This document shows positions 15,735 through 24,412 of a stretch of DNA of 27,090 nucleotides, one piece after another. Below the pieces are notes generated by a model that was not told the origin of the DNA, made no database searches, and worked only from the letters and a program-made list of their open reading frames with translations. The stretch spans positions 1-27,090 of the forward strand of contig JAUYJY010000004.1 of the NCBI GenBank assembly GCA_030699205.1. Reading direction: 5' to 3'. A program made the position numbers and the translations under genes. The stretch's first letter is position 1; the number at the start of each line of letters is the position of its first letter. The stretch is from Candidatus Pacearchaeota archaeon (lineage in GTDB: Archaea; Nanobdellota; Nanobdellia; Pacearchaeales; GW2011-AR1).

Positions 15735-18700
15735 CTAAACTCCCCCAATAATCTTCATCTGCAATTCATGCATCCTCTTCAAAAAAACAGCTTTATCCTC
15801 CATCCTAATCAAATCAGCGTGGCTTTGCATAATTAAATTCAAACCAAACGGGCTCACGAGTGGCAAATTAACAATCTTAAAATTTACCTTTCCAACTTCC
15901 AAATCTTTCAAAATCTTCTTCGCACTATCAATATCCATCAAATCTTCCAAAACTTCTCTCCTCGCTTCTTTTAAAATAGGAAACTCGTTGCTTATCTTCT
16001 TAACCGCCGCAAGTAAAAAGTGGGAATGCACCTGCTGTTTTCCCACACTCTTGCTCCTTCCCTTATAATTTCTCAAAATCATTAAACTCCTAGAAGCACA
16101 ATGCCTAAATCTCCTCCTCAAAACATCAGTCTTTTCAATTGCCTCTTTCAAAATTCCTTCAAAGTTTTTACTATTCACATATTCTATTATCTTCCGAACA
16201 TCAAGCCTTTCCCCCGCAATAAAAAATCCATTATCATTAATTCCCAACTCAACATCCCTCCCTCTAAATTTAGCCGCCGCATACCCATATGCCCTGGATA
16301 AAGCATCGTTAACTCTTCTCCCATACATAGAATGAAACATCAAATACTCCTTATCCTGTTTAAATCTTTCAATCACAATAGTTTTATCATCAGGAATTTC
16401 AGAAAACTTTCCCTGCTCTGAAAAATAATCATAAACCTGCACCGCAACTTCATCAGAACAATATAAATAATCTTTTATAAACTCCATGCAATCTTCCCTA
16501 TTTTTCAATCTCTCTTTAACAAAACCCCTAAACTTTGCAATTTCAAAAGCTACATCAAAACTTAAAGGAAGCATTTCAGAAAACCACGAAGGTATCGTCG
16601 GATTTCTGGAAACATCCCCAATAACATACGCTTTCATACCCTTAGAATGTATAAATTGATATTTCTGTCCTCCTAAAACAAATACATCTCCCTTTTTCAG
16701 CCTCTCCAAAAAACCCTCATCAATCTTTCCCACAATTTGCCCCTTCTTTTCTTTCGGGCTTTGAATTACAATAGAAACAAAGCCCTCTTCAGGAATTGTC
16801 CCAATATTTGTCAAATATAAAACACGTGCCATCATACCCCTCTTCCCTATTTCTCCCGTCTCTACATTATACCAAATCTTTGCATAAACGTGCCTATGCT
16901 CTAAATCAAACTCTCCAGATAAATATGAAATAACAGACAAAAAATCTTCCTTGCTCAAATCCCCATAACAATAACTTCTCCTAATCACCTCAAGCATCTC
17001 GTCTATTTTCCAAATCTTTGTTATAGCCATTCCATAAATCTGTTGAGCCAAAACATCCAAAGCATTTTTTGGAATATCAACCCTATCAATTTTCTTCTCA
17101 ATCATCTGCTTCATTAAAATACTACATTCAATCAAATCATCCCTATCCATCACAACAAATCTTCCCTTAGGATTAGAATGCAGTCTATGCCCCGCCCTTC
17201 CACAATTATGAACAATGACATTTCCAACAATAAAATTATTGAGTTTATTATCCAAAGTAAGATTATAAACAGGCTCTTTGTTTGACTCTTTTTTTATACT
17301 AACTACCCTTACATAACTTTCAAATTTATTATAATCTTTTTTTAGAGTAAGATATGGCCTCCAATTAGCAGTAACCACCCTTCCTCTTTGCGCCTTTTCA
17401 CCATAACAAGGAGTACTTTGAAAGAATCTCCTTAAGTCTTCTTTACGATATAATGCAACATGATAAATATTTTTCCCACTTACTTTTTTTACTAGTTTAG
17501 AAGTTTTGATTTTATTTTTCTTCACTTTATTATTATAACCAAGTCTCGAAAACAATAAATGGAGACCTTCAGAAAACTTTTTACTTGCCGTAAATATTCT
17601 AATCATCCCATGATTATTAGTGGTATTCAGATTTCCATCACCTTCAAAAACACCCTCTAAATATGAATGAATCAAATTATCTGGGAGAGAAAACAACCAA
17701 TCACTAATAAAAATATTATAAGTTTTATTTTTAAATGGAATACCCAATGAATTAAAAACATATGATAAAATGCCAGCACCAAACTCTATTTCATAAACCC
17801 CATCTTTTCTTAAATTTATATATGGTTTCGCAGAATATTTCTCAGCAATTTTTTTAACCTTATTAATTAAGGTTTTTGATTTGTTTCCAATTCTTACCTT
17901 ATAATAATGAGGTTCTCCTTTTTTTTGGCTTCTTTGCAAATACCCATCAGTTGCTATAACTCCTGCAAGCCACACCATTTCTTCTGTTAATTTCAAAGGC
18001 CAAATTGGCCATTTAGTGCCTTTATTTTTTAATCTAGTAAGGTGGGGAAGATAGTCTTTTTTAGGCATTCCACATAACTCACAAGCTTTCAGGAAAAAGT
18101 CTAGCCTTACACTTTTTTTCCTGCCAGACAGTCTTCTACAATCTATAAGTCTGGAATAGGGCATTCCAAATTCCACAGAGAATTGTTTCACATTTAACCC
18201 CTTTTCTTTTCTATAATTATCAGTAATCTTTTGGAAGAAATTATCCTTATTCTGAACAAAGACTTTATCTTTTGGAAGCAATTCATAGATATATGGTTCA
18301 TTTACATCAAAATTTATTTTATGCCTAATTTCAGAAACATATTCATCTAATCTAATTTCTTTTGCACGTTTCCATCCAGTCTTTGTTAATAAGGGGTGTT
18401 CAGGAGTACAGGCGATCTCCTCACCACATTCCAGATTAATTTTAATCATATCTTGTGACCTATTTCTATGCCTAATTGCAATTTTATTTTTAACAAACCC
18501 CCCTTTTTCATCATAAGATACTAAATCTACGGGAAGATTATTCTCAACAATATCCCCTATTTCTCGATAAAGTCCATCAGCACATAATATTTTGGAACTA
18601 TATGGAAGGCACCTCTGTAACGCTCTAGCGACACCCTTTGGACTCCTAAGTAAAACCACCAAATCAATATCTCCAATATCAATCCCCAACTCTAGACTTG

Positions 18701-19724
18701 TGCTCGAAACAACAACTTTCAACTCCCCCTTTCTAAGTTTATCTTCAATCTCAAATCTATTTTCTTTAGACATCGCACTATGGTGAGCCCCGATTAAATC
18801 ATTATATTTCCCTGGAAAATGCAAATCCAAATAATGAATAATTCTTTCAGTCGCCGCCCGAGTATTCGTAAAAATTAATGTTGTTTTGTGATTCTGAATT
18901 AATTCATTCAACACCCTGTAAAGTTCTTTCTGATTAGCCAAATTATCAATTTCCAACAAATCTTTTCCAGGACTCAATAACCCAATATCAATTTTCTTAT
19001 TTAATTCAACTTTAGCTATCCCGCATTCTCTGTCATTTCCGACTAAAAATTTAGCAATTTCTTCAATAGGTGCAATAGTAGCACTCAATCCAATCCTCAC
19101 AGGTTCTATTGAACTAACTTCCTGTAATCTTTCTAATGTAAGCGACAAATAAACCCCTCTCTTATTGGCTAAGGCATGTATCTCATCAACAATAATAAAC
19201 TCCAATGCTCTTAAATTATCTACAAATTTCTTAGTAGTCAAAATTATTGCAAGAGATTCAGGAGTCGTCACAAAAATATGTGGCACCTTCCTCGCCATCT
19301 TAGCCCTCTCACTAACTGTTGTATCTCCCGTACGCAACCCAACGCGAATTTCCTGCATTTTCAAACCTTTTTCTTCAGCAAGTTCCTTAATCTCTTCAAG
19401 AGGCCTAACAAGATTAACAAAAATATCATTCGTCAAAGCCTTCAAAGGAGATGTATACACTGCATAAATCTTTTCCTCAAGCTCATTCTTCAAAGCCAAA
19501 CCAACAAGGTAATTCAAAATACTCAAAAAAGCAGTCAAGGTTTTAGTTCCCCCAGTAGGTGCACTTATAAGTATATTATTCCTTCCATTAATCTGATTTA
19601 CCCCATATAGTTGAGTCAAAGAGAAATCTTCAAATCTCCTAAAAAACCATTCTGCTACAAGGGGATGCAAGATTTTTTTAACTTCTGAACTTTTAGATGC
19701 TTGTATATATTCTATTTTTGCCAT
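15735..19724 (-). CDS. lhr: Lhr-type superfamily 2 helicase, intein-containing precursor
   Basis: DEAD/DEAH-box DNA helicase of the large helicase-related group, linked to DNA repair. From ATG 19724 it is 1329 residues; removing the 469-residue intein leaves about 860, the size of an Lhr core. Motifs: SAPTGGTKT (Walker A, about 54-62), TSPLKAL, VTTPES, VDEIH (about 179-183), LSAT, FTNTRAATER, TSLELGIDIG and, across the intein, QR-CGRAGHR (motif VI). The winged helix and Lhr C-terminal domain follow (RRSYCYGDLSKEDFLSVISY). A TTG four codons upstream is rejected because TTGAGGGG reads better as the Shine-Dalgarno sequence (GAGGGG, four bases before ATG). Confidence 0.95.
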   Translation of the reverse strand: MAKIEYIQASKSSEVKKILHPLVAEWFFRRFEDFSLTQLYGVNQINGRNNILISAPTGGTKTLTAFLSILNYLVGLALKNELEEKIYAVYTSPLKALTNDIFVNLVRPLEEIKELAEEKGLKMQEIRVGLRTGDTTVSERAKMARKVPHIFVTTPESLAIILTTKKFVDNLRALEFIIVDEIHALANKRGVYLSLTLERLQEVSSIEPVRIGLSATIAPIEEIAKFLVGNDRECGIAKVELNKKIDIGLLSPGKDLLEIDNLANQKELYRVLNELIQNHKTTLIFTNTRAATERIIHYLDLHFPGKYNDLIGAHHSAMSKENRFEIEDKLRKGELKVVVSSTSLELGIDIGDIDLVVLLRSPKGVARALQRCLPYSSKILCADGLYREIGDIVENNLPVDLVSYDEKGGFVKNKIAIRHRNRSQDMIKINLECGEEIACTPEHPLLTKTGWKRAKEIRLDEYVSEIRHKINFDVNEPYIYELLPKDKVFVQNKDNFFQKITDNYRKEKGLNVKQFSVEFGMPYSRLIDCRRLSGRKKSVRLDFFLKACELCGMPKKDYLPHLTRLKNKGTKWPIWPLKLTEEMVWLAGVIATDGYLQRSQKKGEPHYYKVRIGNKSKTLINKVKKIAEKYSAKPYINLRKDGVYEIEFGAGILSYVFNSLGIPFKNKTYNIFISDWLFSLPDNLIHSYLEGVFEGDGNLNTTNNHGMIRIFTASKKFSEGLHLLFSRLGYNNKVKKNKIKTSKLVKKVSGKNIYHVALYRKEDLRRFFQSTPCYGEKAQRGRVVTANWRPYLTLKKDYNKFESYVRVVSIKKESNKEPVYNLTLDNKLNNFIVGNVIVHNCGRAGHRLHSNPKGRFVVMDRDDLIECSILMKQMIEKKIDRVDIPKNALDVLAQQIYGMAITKIWKIDEMLEVIRRSYCYGDLSKEDFLSVISYLSGEFDLEHRHVYAKIWYNVETGEIGKRGMMARVLYLTNIGTIPEEGFVSIVIQSPKEKKGQIVGKIDEGFLERLKKGDVFVLGGQKYQFIHSKGMKAYVIGDVSRNPTIPSWFSEMLPLSFDVAFEIAKFRGFVKERLKNREDCMEFIKDYLYCSDEVAVQVYDYFSEQGKFSEIPDDKTIVIERFKQDKEYLMFHSMYGRRVNDALSRAYGYAAAKFRGRDVELGINDNGFFIAGERLDVRKIIEYVNSKNFEGILKEAIEKTDVLRRRFRHCASRSLMILRNYKGRSKSVGKQQVHSHFLLAAVKKISNEFPILKEARREVLEDLMDIDSAKKILKDLEVGKVNFKIVNLPLVSPFGLNLIMQSHADLIRMEDKAVFLKRMHELQMKIIGGV
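17205..18611 (-). mobile_element. Intein in helicase motif VI of Lhr, with LAGLIDADG endonuclease
   Basis: 469 residues from Cys (CLPYSSKILCADGLYREIGD, block A) to a canonical VHN end, followed by Cys as +1 residue. Block B is ACTPEHPLLT. Two dodecapeptide motifs (LAGVIATDGYL near 17941-17972 and LEGVFEGDGN near 17633-17662) indicate a complete homing endonuclease. It splits QR from CGRAGHR, the arginine-finger motif, so the helicase cannot work before splicing. Confidence 0.96.
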
Positions 19725-19779
19725 AAAACCCCTCAATTAAAAATCTCCCAAAAACCAAACTATAAAAATCTATCATTAA

Positions 19780-20913
19780 TTAAACAGTAATCAAAGGAGA
19801 TACCCACCGAGGGTTTTGATTAACACTTAAATCCTCTTTAACCCACAAACCCACATTAATCATGCTTATATTTAATCCAGGAGCACCCTGAACCAATTTA
19901 GTTTCAAATAAAACCGGCCCATAGGCGTGTCCCCCTATTCTAAAATCCTCATCAATTTTAACCTTGCTAATCGCCCCGGGATAATTCACAGGATCAAAAA
20001 CACTATTATTCTTATTTGTATCAAATCCAATTTTAACAAAAGAACTTGCATTAAGATATGGAACGTTATTTAAATTAAAACTCGCGTTATATACTCCCTG
20101 AGATGTCTGATTAGCATTCAAAGAATAAATTATTCCCAGACCAACATATTGGTTTAGGTACAGATTTTGGGAATCAAACCACCCATTAAACCAGACATTA
20201 TTTATTCTCTTCACAAATCTTCTGTTCTCATCAAAATCAATTGTAAAATAATCCTGCTGATTACTCAAATTTACCCCAACAAACTTAATCTTTCTATTGC
20301 TTTGATTAATATAAAAATGATATGTCCTGTCGGGAAGGTAATTTAAATAACCTTGATAATCCATTTCTTGAAATATTGAATCTCCAGAAATCAAGAAATC
20401 ATCAATCCTGCAATATTCATTAGACGACTGAACGGAGCATTCAAATCTCACCCTAAAATTAGAATTATTTTCTCCATTAGGAAGATTAAAATTCCTTAGT
20501 GTATAATTTAAGTCATTTATTCCTCCTCCATTATTGCTTTCAAGTAAAATCCAACTCGCTCCATCAAACCATTTAACTCTCCAATAATCACTCCCATCAA
20601 GTCCGATAAGTCTTCTATAATAACTAACACTTATATTTTCAAAACCCTGTGTGCTTACATTTACTTCCATATTGCTCGCAGAAACATGGTTGTCAAATGG
20701 CTGCGATTGTGCGTGCCAGGCACCATTATAAGACTCATTTTGACTTGCATTCCAAGTAATATTAGTATAATTATTTGTACTCAAAATCCAATTATTTAAA
20801 TTTCCAGATTCAAAATCATCACCAAACACAACTCCCGCAGATACAAAACCCATACCCATAATAACAACTATCCAAAATACCACTGCCCCCAATCCTCTTT
20901 TTATTCTCCCCAT
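19780..20913 (-). CDS. Secreted beta-sandwich protein with many N-glycosylation sequons
   Basis: 377 residues. A signal peptide is evident (basic GRIKRG, then LGAVVFWIVVIMGMGFVSAG). The mature part begins with DDFESGNLNNW, a common opening of MAM/concanavalin-like beta-sandwich domains on archaeal and bacterial surface proteins, and continues to about residue 175 (CRIDDFLISGD). The C-terminal half (YLNYLPDRTYHFYINQSNRK onward) is a second beta-rich part with an EF-hand-like DTNKNNSVFD loop. More than ten N-x-S/T sequons are seen. No C-terminal anchor is present, so it is probably released or bound to other surface proteins. The start has a GGAG Shine-Dalgarno and a TATA-like box near 20955. 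Confidence 0.85.
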   Translation of the reverse strand: MGRIKRGLGAVVFWIVVIMGMGFVSAGVVFGDDFESGNLNNWILSTNNYTNITWNASQNESYNGAWHAQSQPFDNHVSASNMEVNVSTQGFENISVSYYRRLIGLDGSDYWRVKWFDGASWILLESNNGGGINDLNYTLRNFNLPNGENNSNFRVRFECSVQSSNEYCRIDDFLISGDSIFQEMDYQGYLNYLPDRTYHFYINQSNRKIKFVGVNLSNQQDYFTIDFDENRRFVKRINNVWFNGWFDSQNLYLNQYVGLGIIYSLNANQTSQGVYNASFNLNNVPYLNASSFVKIGFDTNKNNSVFDPVNYPGAISKVKIDEDFRIGGHAYGPVLFETKLVQGAPGLNISMINVGLWVKEDLSVNQNPRWVSPLITV

Positions 20914-21132
20914 AATTTCTCCAAGAATAACGATTCAAATAAACATACACACTATTTATATTTTCCTAAATTTTCACAATAATAATTCTTAATAATAATT
21001 CCACTCATATGGATAGTTGTGTACAAAATGCAGCATAATTAACGCAGTTCTATATATAGGCAAGGCACTTAATTTCCGTATAGTTATTCCTTGACTAGAT
21101 AGGAATGGTAAATACGATTATTAATGCCATTA
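20914..21132. other. Intergenic region upstream of the long structured element
   Basis: Apart from the promoter of the secreted protein (minus strand), it holds TATATATA near 21051-21058 (plus strand) and a hairpin at 21086-21106 (ATTCCT / AGGAAT, 9-base loop). A transcript started by this TATA would begin near 21080 and include both the hairpin and the structured element. Confidence 0.4.
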
Positions 21133-21321
21133 CTATAATCTAAGACATTTATAATTGAAAGGTATTTGTCTTAGACTATTAGCAGAAGAACAAAGAACTG
21201 TTCAAAATATGGACAATTCTGTTGATTAGCACAATTGTTTTCAGAATTGTACAGATAGAGAATTCTGGACAAATAGTGTTCCAATTATCAGAATTATCTA
21301 TATTTTATCTTCTGCTATATA
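21133..21321 (+). ncRNA. Structured intergenic element, long copy with two extra hairpins
   Basis: Stem P1 is a perfect 9-bp pair (21139-21147 with 21167-21175). Stem P2 is a perfect 9-bp pair (21181-21189 AGCAGAAGA with 21308-21316 TCTTCTGCT) and encloses three hairpins: GAACA/TGTTC as in the short copy; 21213-21221 with 21242-21250 (perfect 9 bp); and 21255-21267 with 21289-21301 (12 of 13 pairs). The two last hairpins are absent from the copy at 10127. A TATATAT sequence closes the element 66 bases before the ATG of the downstream gene. Confidence 0.6.
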
Positions 21322-21386
21322 TCTTCAAAATAATCCCCCTCTGCTCAACCGAATAACTTTTAATCTCCAAATTCAATAATATCAAC

Positions 21387-21656
21387 ATGCCAACAATCTC
21401 AAATCAAAAAAGAGAAAAAATTTCAGAACAAATTCTCCATCACTTGTTCACAATTTCTCCAAGCAGCGAATTCACTTCAAAAATTGCAGAAGAAACCGCA
21501 AGAGATGAAGAATTCACAAAATCACTTCTTACAGATTTAGAAAAAAAGAAATTAGTAGTAAGAATAGACAAAAATCCAAAAGGAATTCCTTACTTGAAAC
21601 GACAACGTTGGAGGCTCTCTTCTCAGGCATTTAGTATCTATAAAAACCACCAATAG
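21387..21656 (+). CDS. Small winged-helix DNA-binding protein
   Basis: 89 residues, predicted to be one winged helix: KISEQILHHLFTISPSSEFTSKIAEETARDEEFTKSLLTDLEKKKLVVRIDKNPKGIPYLKRQRWRLS is the region, with the recognition helix in EEFTKSLLTDLEKKKL and a basic wing. I associate such small proteins with DPANN genomes. It lies downstream of the long structured element and converges with the next gene (6 bases between stops). It is likely a transcription regulator; targets are unknown. Confidence 0.85.
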   Translation: MPTISNQKREKISEQILHHLFTISPSSEFTSKIAEETARDEEFTKSLLTDLEKKKLVVRIDKNPKGIPYLKRQRWRLSSQAFSIYKNHQ

Positions 21657-21662
21657 ATTATT

Positions 21663-22331
21663 TTATTCAGAAAGATTCATTAAATCTTCTAATCGGTACA
21701 CATCGCCTTGTTTCTTCAAAACTTCATAAGAAACCCTCGCCACTGCTAAATCCCAAAATCCACTCGGAAATTCTCCCGGATATTCTCTCTTCCATTTCCT
21801 TCCCACCTCAATTGAGTTTTCAGCCATTTCAAAAAGCATACCCCTTAAATTACTATTTTCTTGAGAAATTCTAAACAATGTCCAAAACCCTTTAAAAAAA
21901 CCCTTGGTTCTCTCCCCATCCTCAGAATATGTGTCCAGACCCCTCAAATTCCTCCCCAACAAGATTCCTTCTTTTTGATTTCCAAGGGCCCTTGTAAAAA
22001 TAGGAATCCCTTCAGGAGTATAACCTTCAGGAGTTTTTCCATCTTTCATAGAAGCACCTGCAAACTCGAGCAGGGTATACATTGCAGACGAGGCATATAA
22101 TGGATAAATAATCTCTGTCCCAATTCTCTCCCTCAACATCCCAAAATGTGGAGACCTAACTAAATCTCTATTCCTCTTTAAAAAATTTCTTTCTAAAAAT
22201 TTCAAAATTACGGGGTTTTCTTCCCCCATCGATGCGGTATTCGGATCCGCACTCTCCCATGGGAATTCTTCACTAAACTTATCCCTAATTACTGGTATTC
22301 CTTCTATAGTATATCTTGAATCTTCGGCCAT
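21663..22331 (-). CDS. Hypothetical cytosolic protein (222 aa)
   Basis: The ATG at 22331 (MAEDSRYTIEGIPVIRDKF) is chosen because a strong TATA box is centred 25 bases before it; the longer frame to 22376 would put the TATA box inside the gene. The sequence has a short motif twice (YTIEGIPVI and YTPEGIPIF) and is otherwise mostly helical, with no signal peptide or membrane segment. I do not recognise the family. Confidence 0.7.
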   Translation of the reverse strand: MAEDSRYTIEGIPVIRDKFSEEFPWESADPNTASMGEENPVILKFLERNFLKRNRDLVRSPHFGMLRERIGTEIIYPLYASSAMYTLLEFAGASMKDGKTPEGYTPEGIPIFTRALGNQKEGILLGRNLRGLDTYSEDGERTKGFFKGFWTLFRISQENSNLRGMLFEMAENSIEVGRKWKREYPGEFPSGFWDLAVARVSYEVLKKQGDVYRLEDLMNLSE

Positions 22332-22352
22332 AATATTTCGTAAATCCCTCCA

Positions 22353-22360
22353 TATATAAA
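22353..22360. promoter_or_regulatory. Shared TATA box between divergent genes
   Basis: TATATAAA/TTTATATA. On the minus strand it is 25 bases before the ATG at 22331 (leaderless). On the plus strand it could also serve the gene at 22408, giving a leader of about 26 bases. Confidence 0.65.
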
Positions 22361-22407
22361 GCTTCCTTAACAACAATCCTTAAAACCTTCACATCCCTTA
22401 AATCTTA

Positions 22408-23127
22408 ATGGACCCAATAAAACAGGCCTTTGAAAGAGTAAAACAGGAAATAGACGAATTATACCACCATACTCAATATATATACAATGAATTAGAAGAA
22501 ATAAAACAAATTCTTCAGGAAATAAACTCTCAAATTTCTAATTTTTCCCATTCCAACACTCCAACATATGATTCAACAAACCAACCAACAAACCAACACA
22601 TAATTAAAACGAACCAACACATAACTCCAACACTCCAACACTCCGAAGAAGCCCTAAAACCCTCAATTTTAAACATCTCCACAGGAAATGACGGGGTTCC
22701 AACAAACCAACCAACAAACCAACCAACAAACCAACACCCCCCTATTTCCATTCCAGATACGCATAAAAGTTCGCTTAATAATAATAGACTCTCAAACATA
22801 AGAAAAGTCACAGAACTCTTAAACTCTCTCGATGAATTAAAAAAAGAAGTTCGTTTAAAATTTAAACGCTTAACAGACAAAGAAATGCTCATATTTGCTA
22901 CAATATATCAATTAGAAGAACAAGGATTCGTCGTCGATTATTCACTATTAGCTCAAAAATTAAACCTTTCCGAAATATCTATCAGAGATTATGCGGGAAA
23001 AATTATCAAAAAGCAAATCCCCCTCGACAAATTCAAAGAACATAACAAAAAAGTTATTCTTTCAATTCCCCAAGATCTAAAAAAAATAGCTTCATTGAAT
23101 ACCATCATTCAACTTCGCCAAATTTAA
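22408..23127 (+). CDS. Coiled-coil / repeat-linker / winged-helix protein
   Basis: 239 residues in three parts. Residues 1-45 (AFERVKQEIDELYHHTQYIY and on) are a coiled coil. Residues 48-115 are a low-complexity linker with PTNQ repeats, encoded by a 12-bp minisatellite (ACAAACCAACCA). Residues 140-239 are a helix-turn-helix domain (RLKFKRLTDKEMLIFATIYQ, then LNLSEISIRDYAGKIIKKQI). The layout suggests an oligomeric DNA-binding protein. The same layout is found in the protein at 23468-24103. I recognise the domain plan from DPANN genomes but know no function. Confidence 0.85.
   Translation: MDPIKQAFERVKQEIDELYHHTQYIYNELEEIKQILQEINSQISNFSHSNTPTYDSTNQPTNQHIIKTNQHITPTLQHSEEALKPSILNISTGNDGVPTNQPTNQPTNQHPPISIPDTHKSSLNNNRLSNIRKVTELLNSLDELKKEVRLKFKRLTDKEMLIFATIYQLEEQGFVVDYSLLAQKLNLSEISIRDYAGKIIKKQIPLDKFKEHNKKVILSIPQDLKKIASLNTIIQLRQI
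22576..22738. repeat. Coding minisatellite (PTNQ linker)
   Basis: Two clusters of the 12-bp unit ACAAACCAACCA (near 22576-22600 and 22701-22738), encoding T-N-Q-P in frame. Length changes in whole units would keep the frame open. Confidence 0.8.
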
Positions 23128-23467
23128 CTTTATAAGAAATAGAATTCCCTTTAACCGAATAACTTTTTACAAATACAATTGATCTTTTTTTCTTCCAAGA
23201 TTCATTTTCCTAATCATAAAAGTTCGTTTTATTCTTTTCAACAACCCCCCTTATTTTGTAAATCAGAAAAATTGCACTCCACCCAGGCAATTTCTCCTCA
23301 CTTTTACCTCAACCAACCTTAATTTTATTTAATTTCATCTCTAATCTTAATTTAACTCTCACTTTCTCCTTCTTATTCTTCACCATTCTCTTTTTCTCAC
23401 TTAAACCATCATCCCTAACCATATTTAACTCTCACTTTCCCCCTTTTCTTCATTCTTTTTCCCATTT
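23128..23467. other. Pyrimidine-rich intergenic region with decayed repeats
   Basis: No supported gene. TTTAACTCTCACTTT occurs at 23351 and 23424, and TTTAACCCTCACTTTT at 23507 inside the next gene, where it encodes the KVRVK end of the protein. On the minus strand the outer copies also read KVRVK in short frames, so they look like decayed duplications of the gene's 3' end. Confidence 0.5.
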
Positions 23468-24103
23468 TTACAAATCTCTTGGTAATTTTTTATATTCTCC
23501 CTCTCCTTTAACCCTCACTTTTGCATATTTTTGCAGTTTGTTACGAACTTCTTCATCTACAAACACTCTTTTTTTCCCATTTGGTTCTGTCCTCTCTTTT
23601 ATCAATCCCTCACTTTTCCTTTTTATTGCATTTATTTGACCTCTTATCGTAGACCTCTCTTTACCTAAAATTCTTGCTATATCCTCATAGCTTAACTTCA
23701 TCTCCGTATTCATTAATGCAAATACTATCATTCTTTCATTACTTGACAAACCATTCAAAATATTATAAAAAACACCTGTTTGAACAGCTGTTTGAACAGG
23801 TTCTTCAACACCTTGAACACTTGTTTGTTTATAAACACCTGTTTGTTTTTTAAACACCTGTTTATGTTCTTTTTCAAAATCCCTCATTGAAACCACTTCC
23901 TTTAACTCATCAAGATCTGCTCTTAACGTCGATAAATCATCTTTTATCTCTGCAAGAACATTATCTGCCTGTTTATGTTTTCCATGTAGGTGTTTAATCC
24001 ATTTACCAACACCTTCAAAATCTTTTTTAACTTCTGAAAAACTTTTCTTTATCTCTTCTTCTAGAAGATTCACCTTTTTTTTAGCACCAAATCCAAAAAA
24101 CAT
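23468..24103 (-). CDS. Coiled-coil / QTGV-repeat / winged-helix protein
   Basis: 211 residues. Residues 1-85 start MFFGFGAKKK and form a long coiled coil (EEIKKSFSEVKKDFEGVGKW, DDLSTLRADLDELKEVV). Residues 86-112 are a short repeat linker (KQTGV, KQTSV, VQTAV, VQTGV). Residues 115-185 hold a helix-turn-helix (LSSNERMIVFALMNTEMKLS, YEDIARILGKERSTIRGQIN). The linker DNA contains AAACACCTGTTT-type motifs that also occur upstream of the gene. The ATG is 25 bases from a TATA box, so it is probably leaderless. Likely a DNA-binding oligomer; its targets may include its own promoter. Confidence 0.85.
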   Translation of the reverse strand: MFFGFGAKKKVNLLEEEIKKSFSEVKKDFEGVGKWIKHLHGKHKQADNVLAEIKDDLSTLRADLDELKEVVSMRDFEKEHKQVFKKQTGVYKQTSVQGVEEPVQTAVQTGVFYNILNGLSSNERMIVFALMNTEMKLSYEDIARILGKERSTIRGQINAIKRKSEGLIKERTEPNGKKRVFVDEEVRNKLQKYAKVRVKGEGEYKKLPRDL

Positions 24104-24412
24104 GCTATCTTTTAGTGTTTATCGTATATAAATCTTTCCTTATTTTACCAAAAAAAGTAGTAAAAATCTTCTTTAAACACCCAACAAACACCCAACAAAC
24201 ACCCCATTTAAAAAACAAACACCTGTTTAAACACCTTCAAACATCCCAAATTATTCTTAAACACCCAACATAAACTTAAACACCCGTTTAAAATTTCTAT
24301 CCAATATAAAAAATATCTGATTCCAGAACATTCTCTCTAAGGTTTTCAAAAGCTATTTAAATACCAATTACCTTAATTTGCTAATAAAAGAGGGAAAAAA
24401 GGAGGTTAAAAA
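24104..24412. promoter_or_regulatory. Upstream region with TATA box and seven AAACACC motifs
   Basis: TATA box of the minus-strand gene at 24125-24132 (TTTATATA, about 25 bases before its ATG). AAACACC occurs at 24175, 24186, 24197, 24217, 24229, 24259 and 24278, the first three at 11-bp steps. No gene was seen. The right end contains the leader of the small membrane protein at 24413. Confidence 0.7.

Noticed and set aside
19725..19736. TTG start four codons upstream of the Lhr ATG
   Set aside because: TTGAGGGG contains a good Shine-Dalgarno match at normal spacing to ATG 19724.
22852..22868. 17-bp palindrome CGTTTAAA-A-TTTAAACG
   Set aside because: It lies in codons for the conserved RLKFKR stretch of the coiled-coil/wHTH protein, so it is probably a by-product of coding sequence.
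22530..22892. Minus-strand open frame with WFVGWFVGWFVG repeats
   Set aside because: This is the antisense reading of the PTNQ minisatellite in the gene at 22408-23127.
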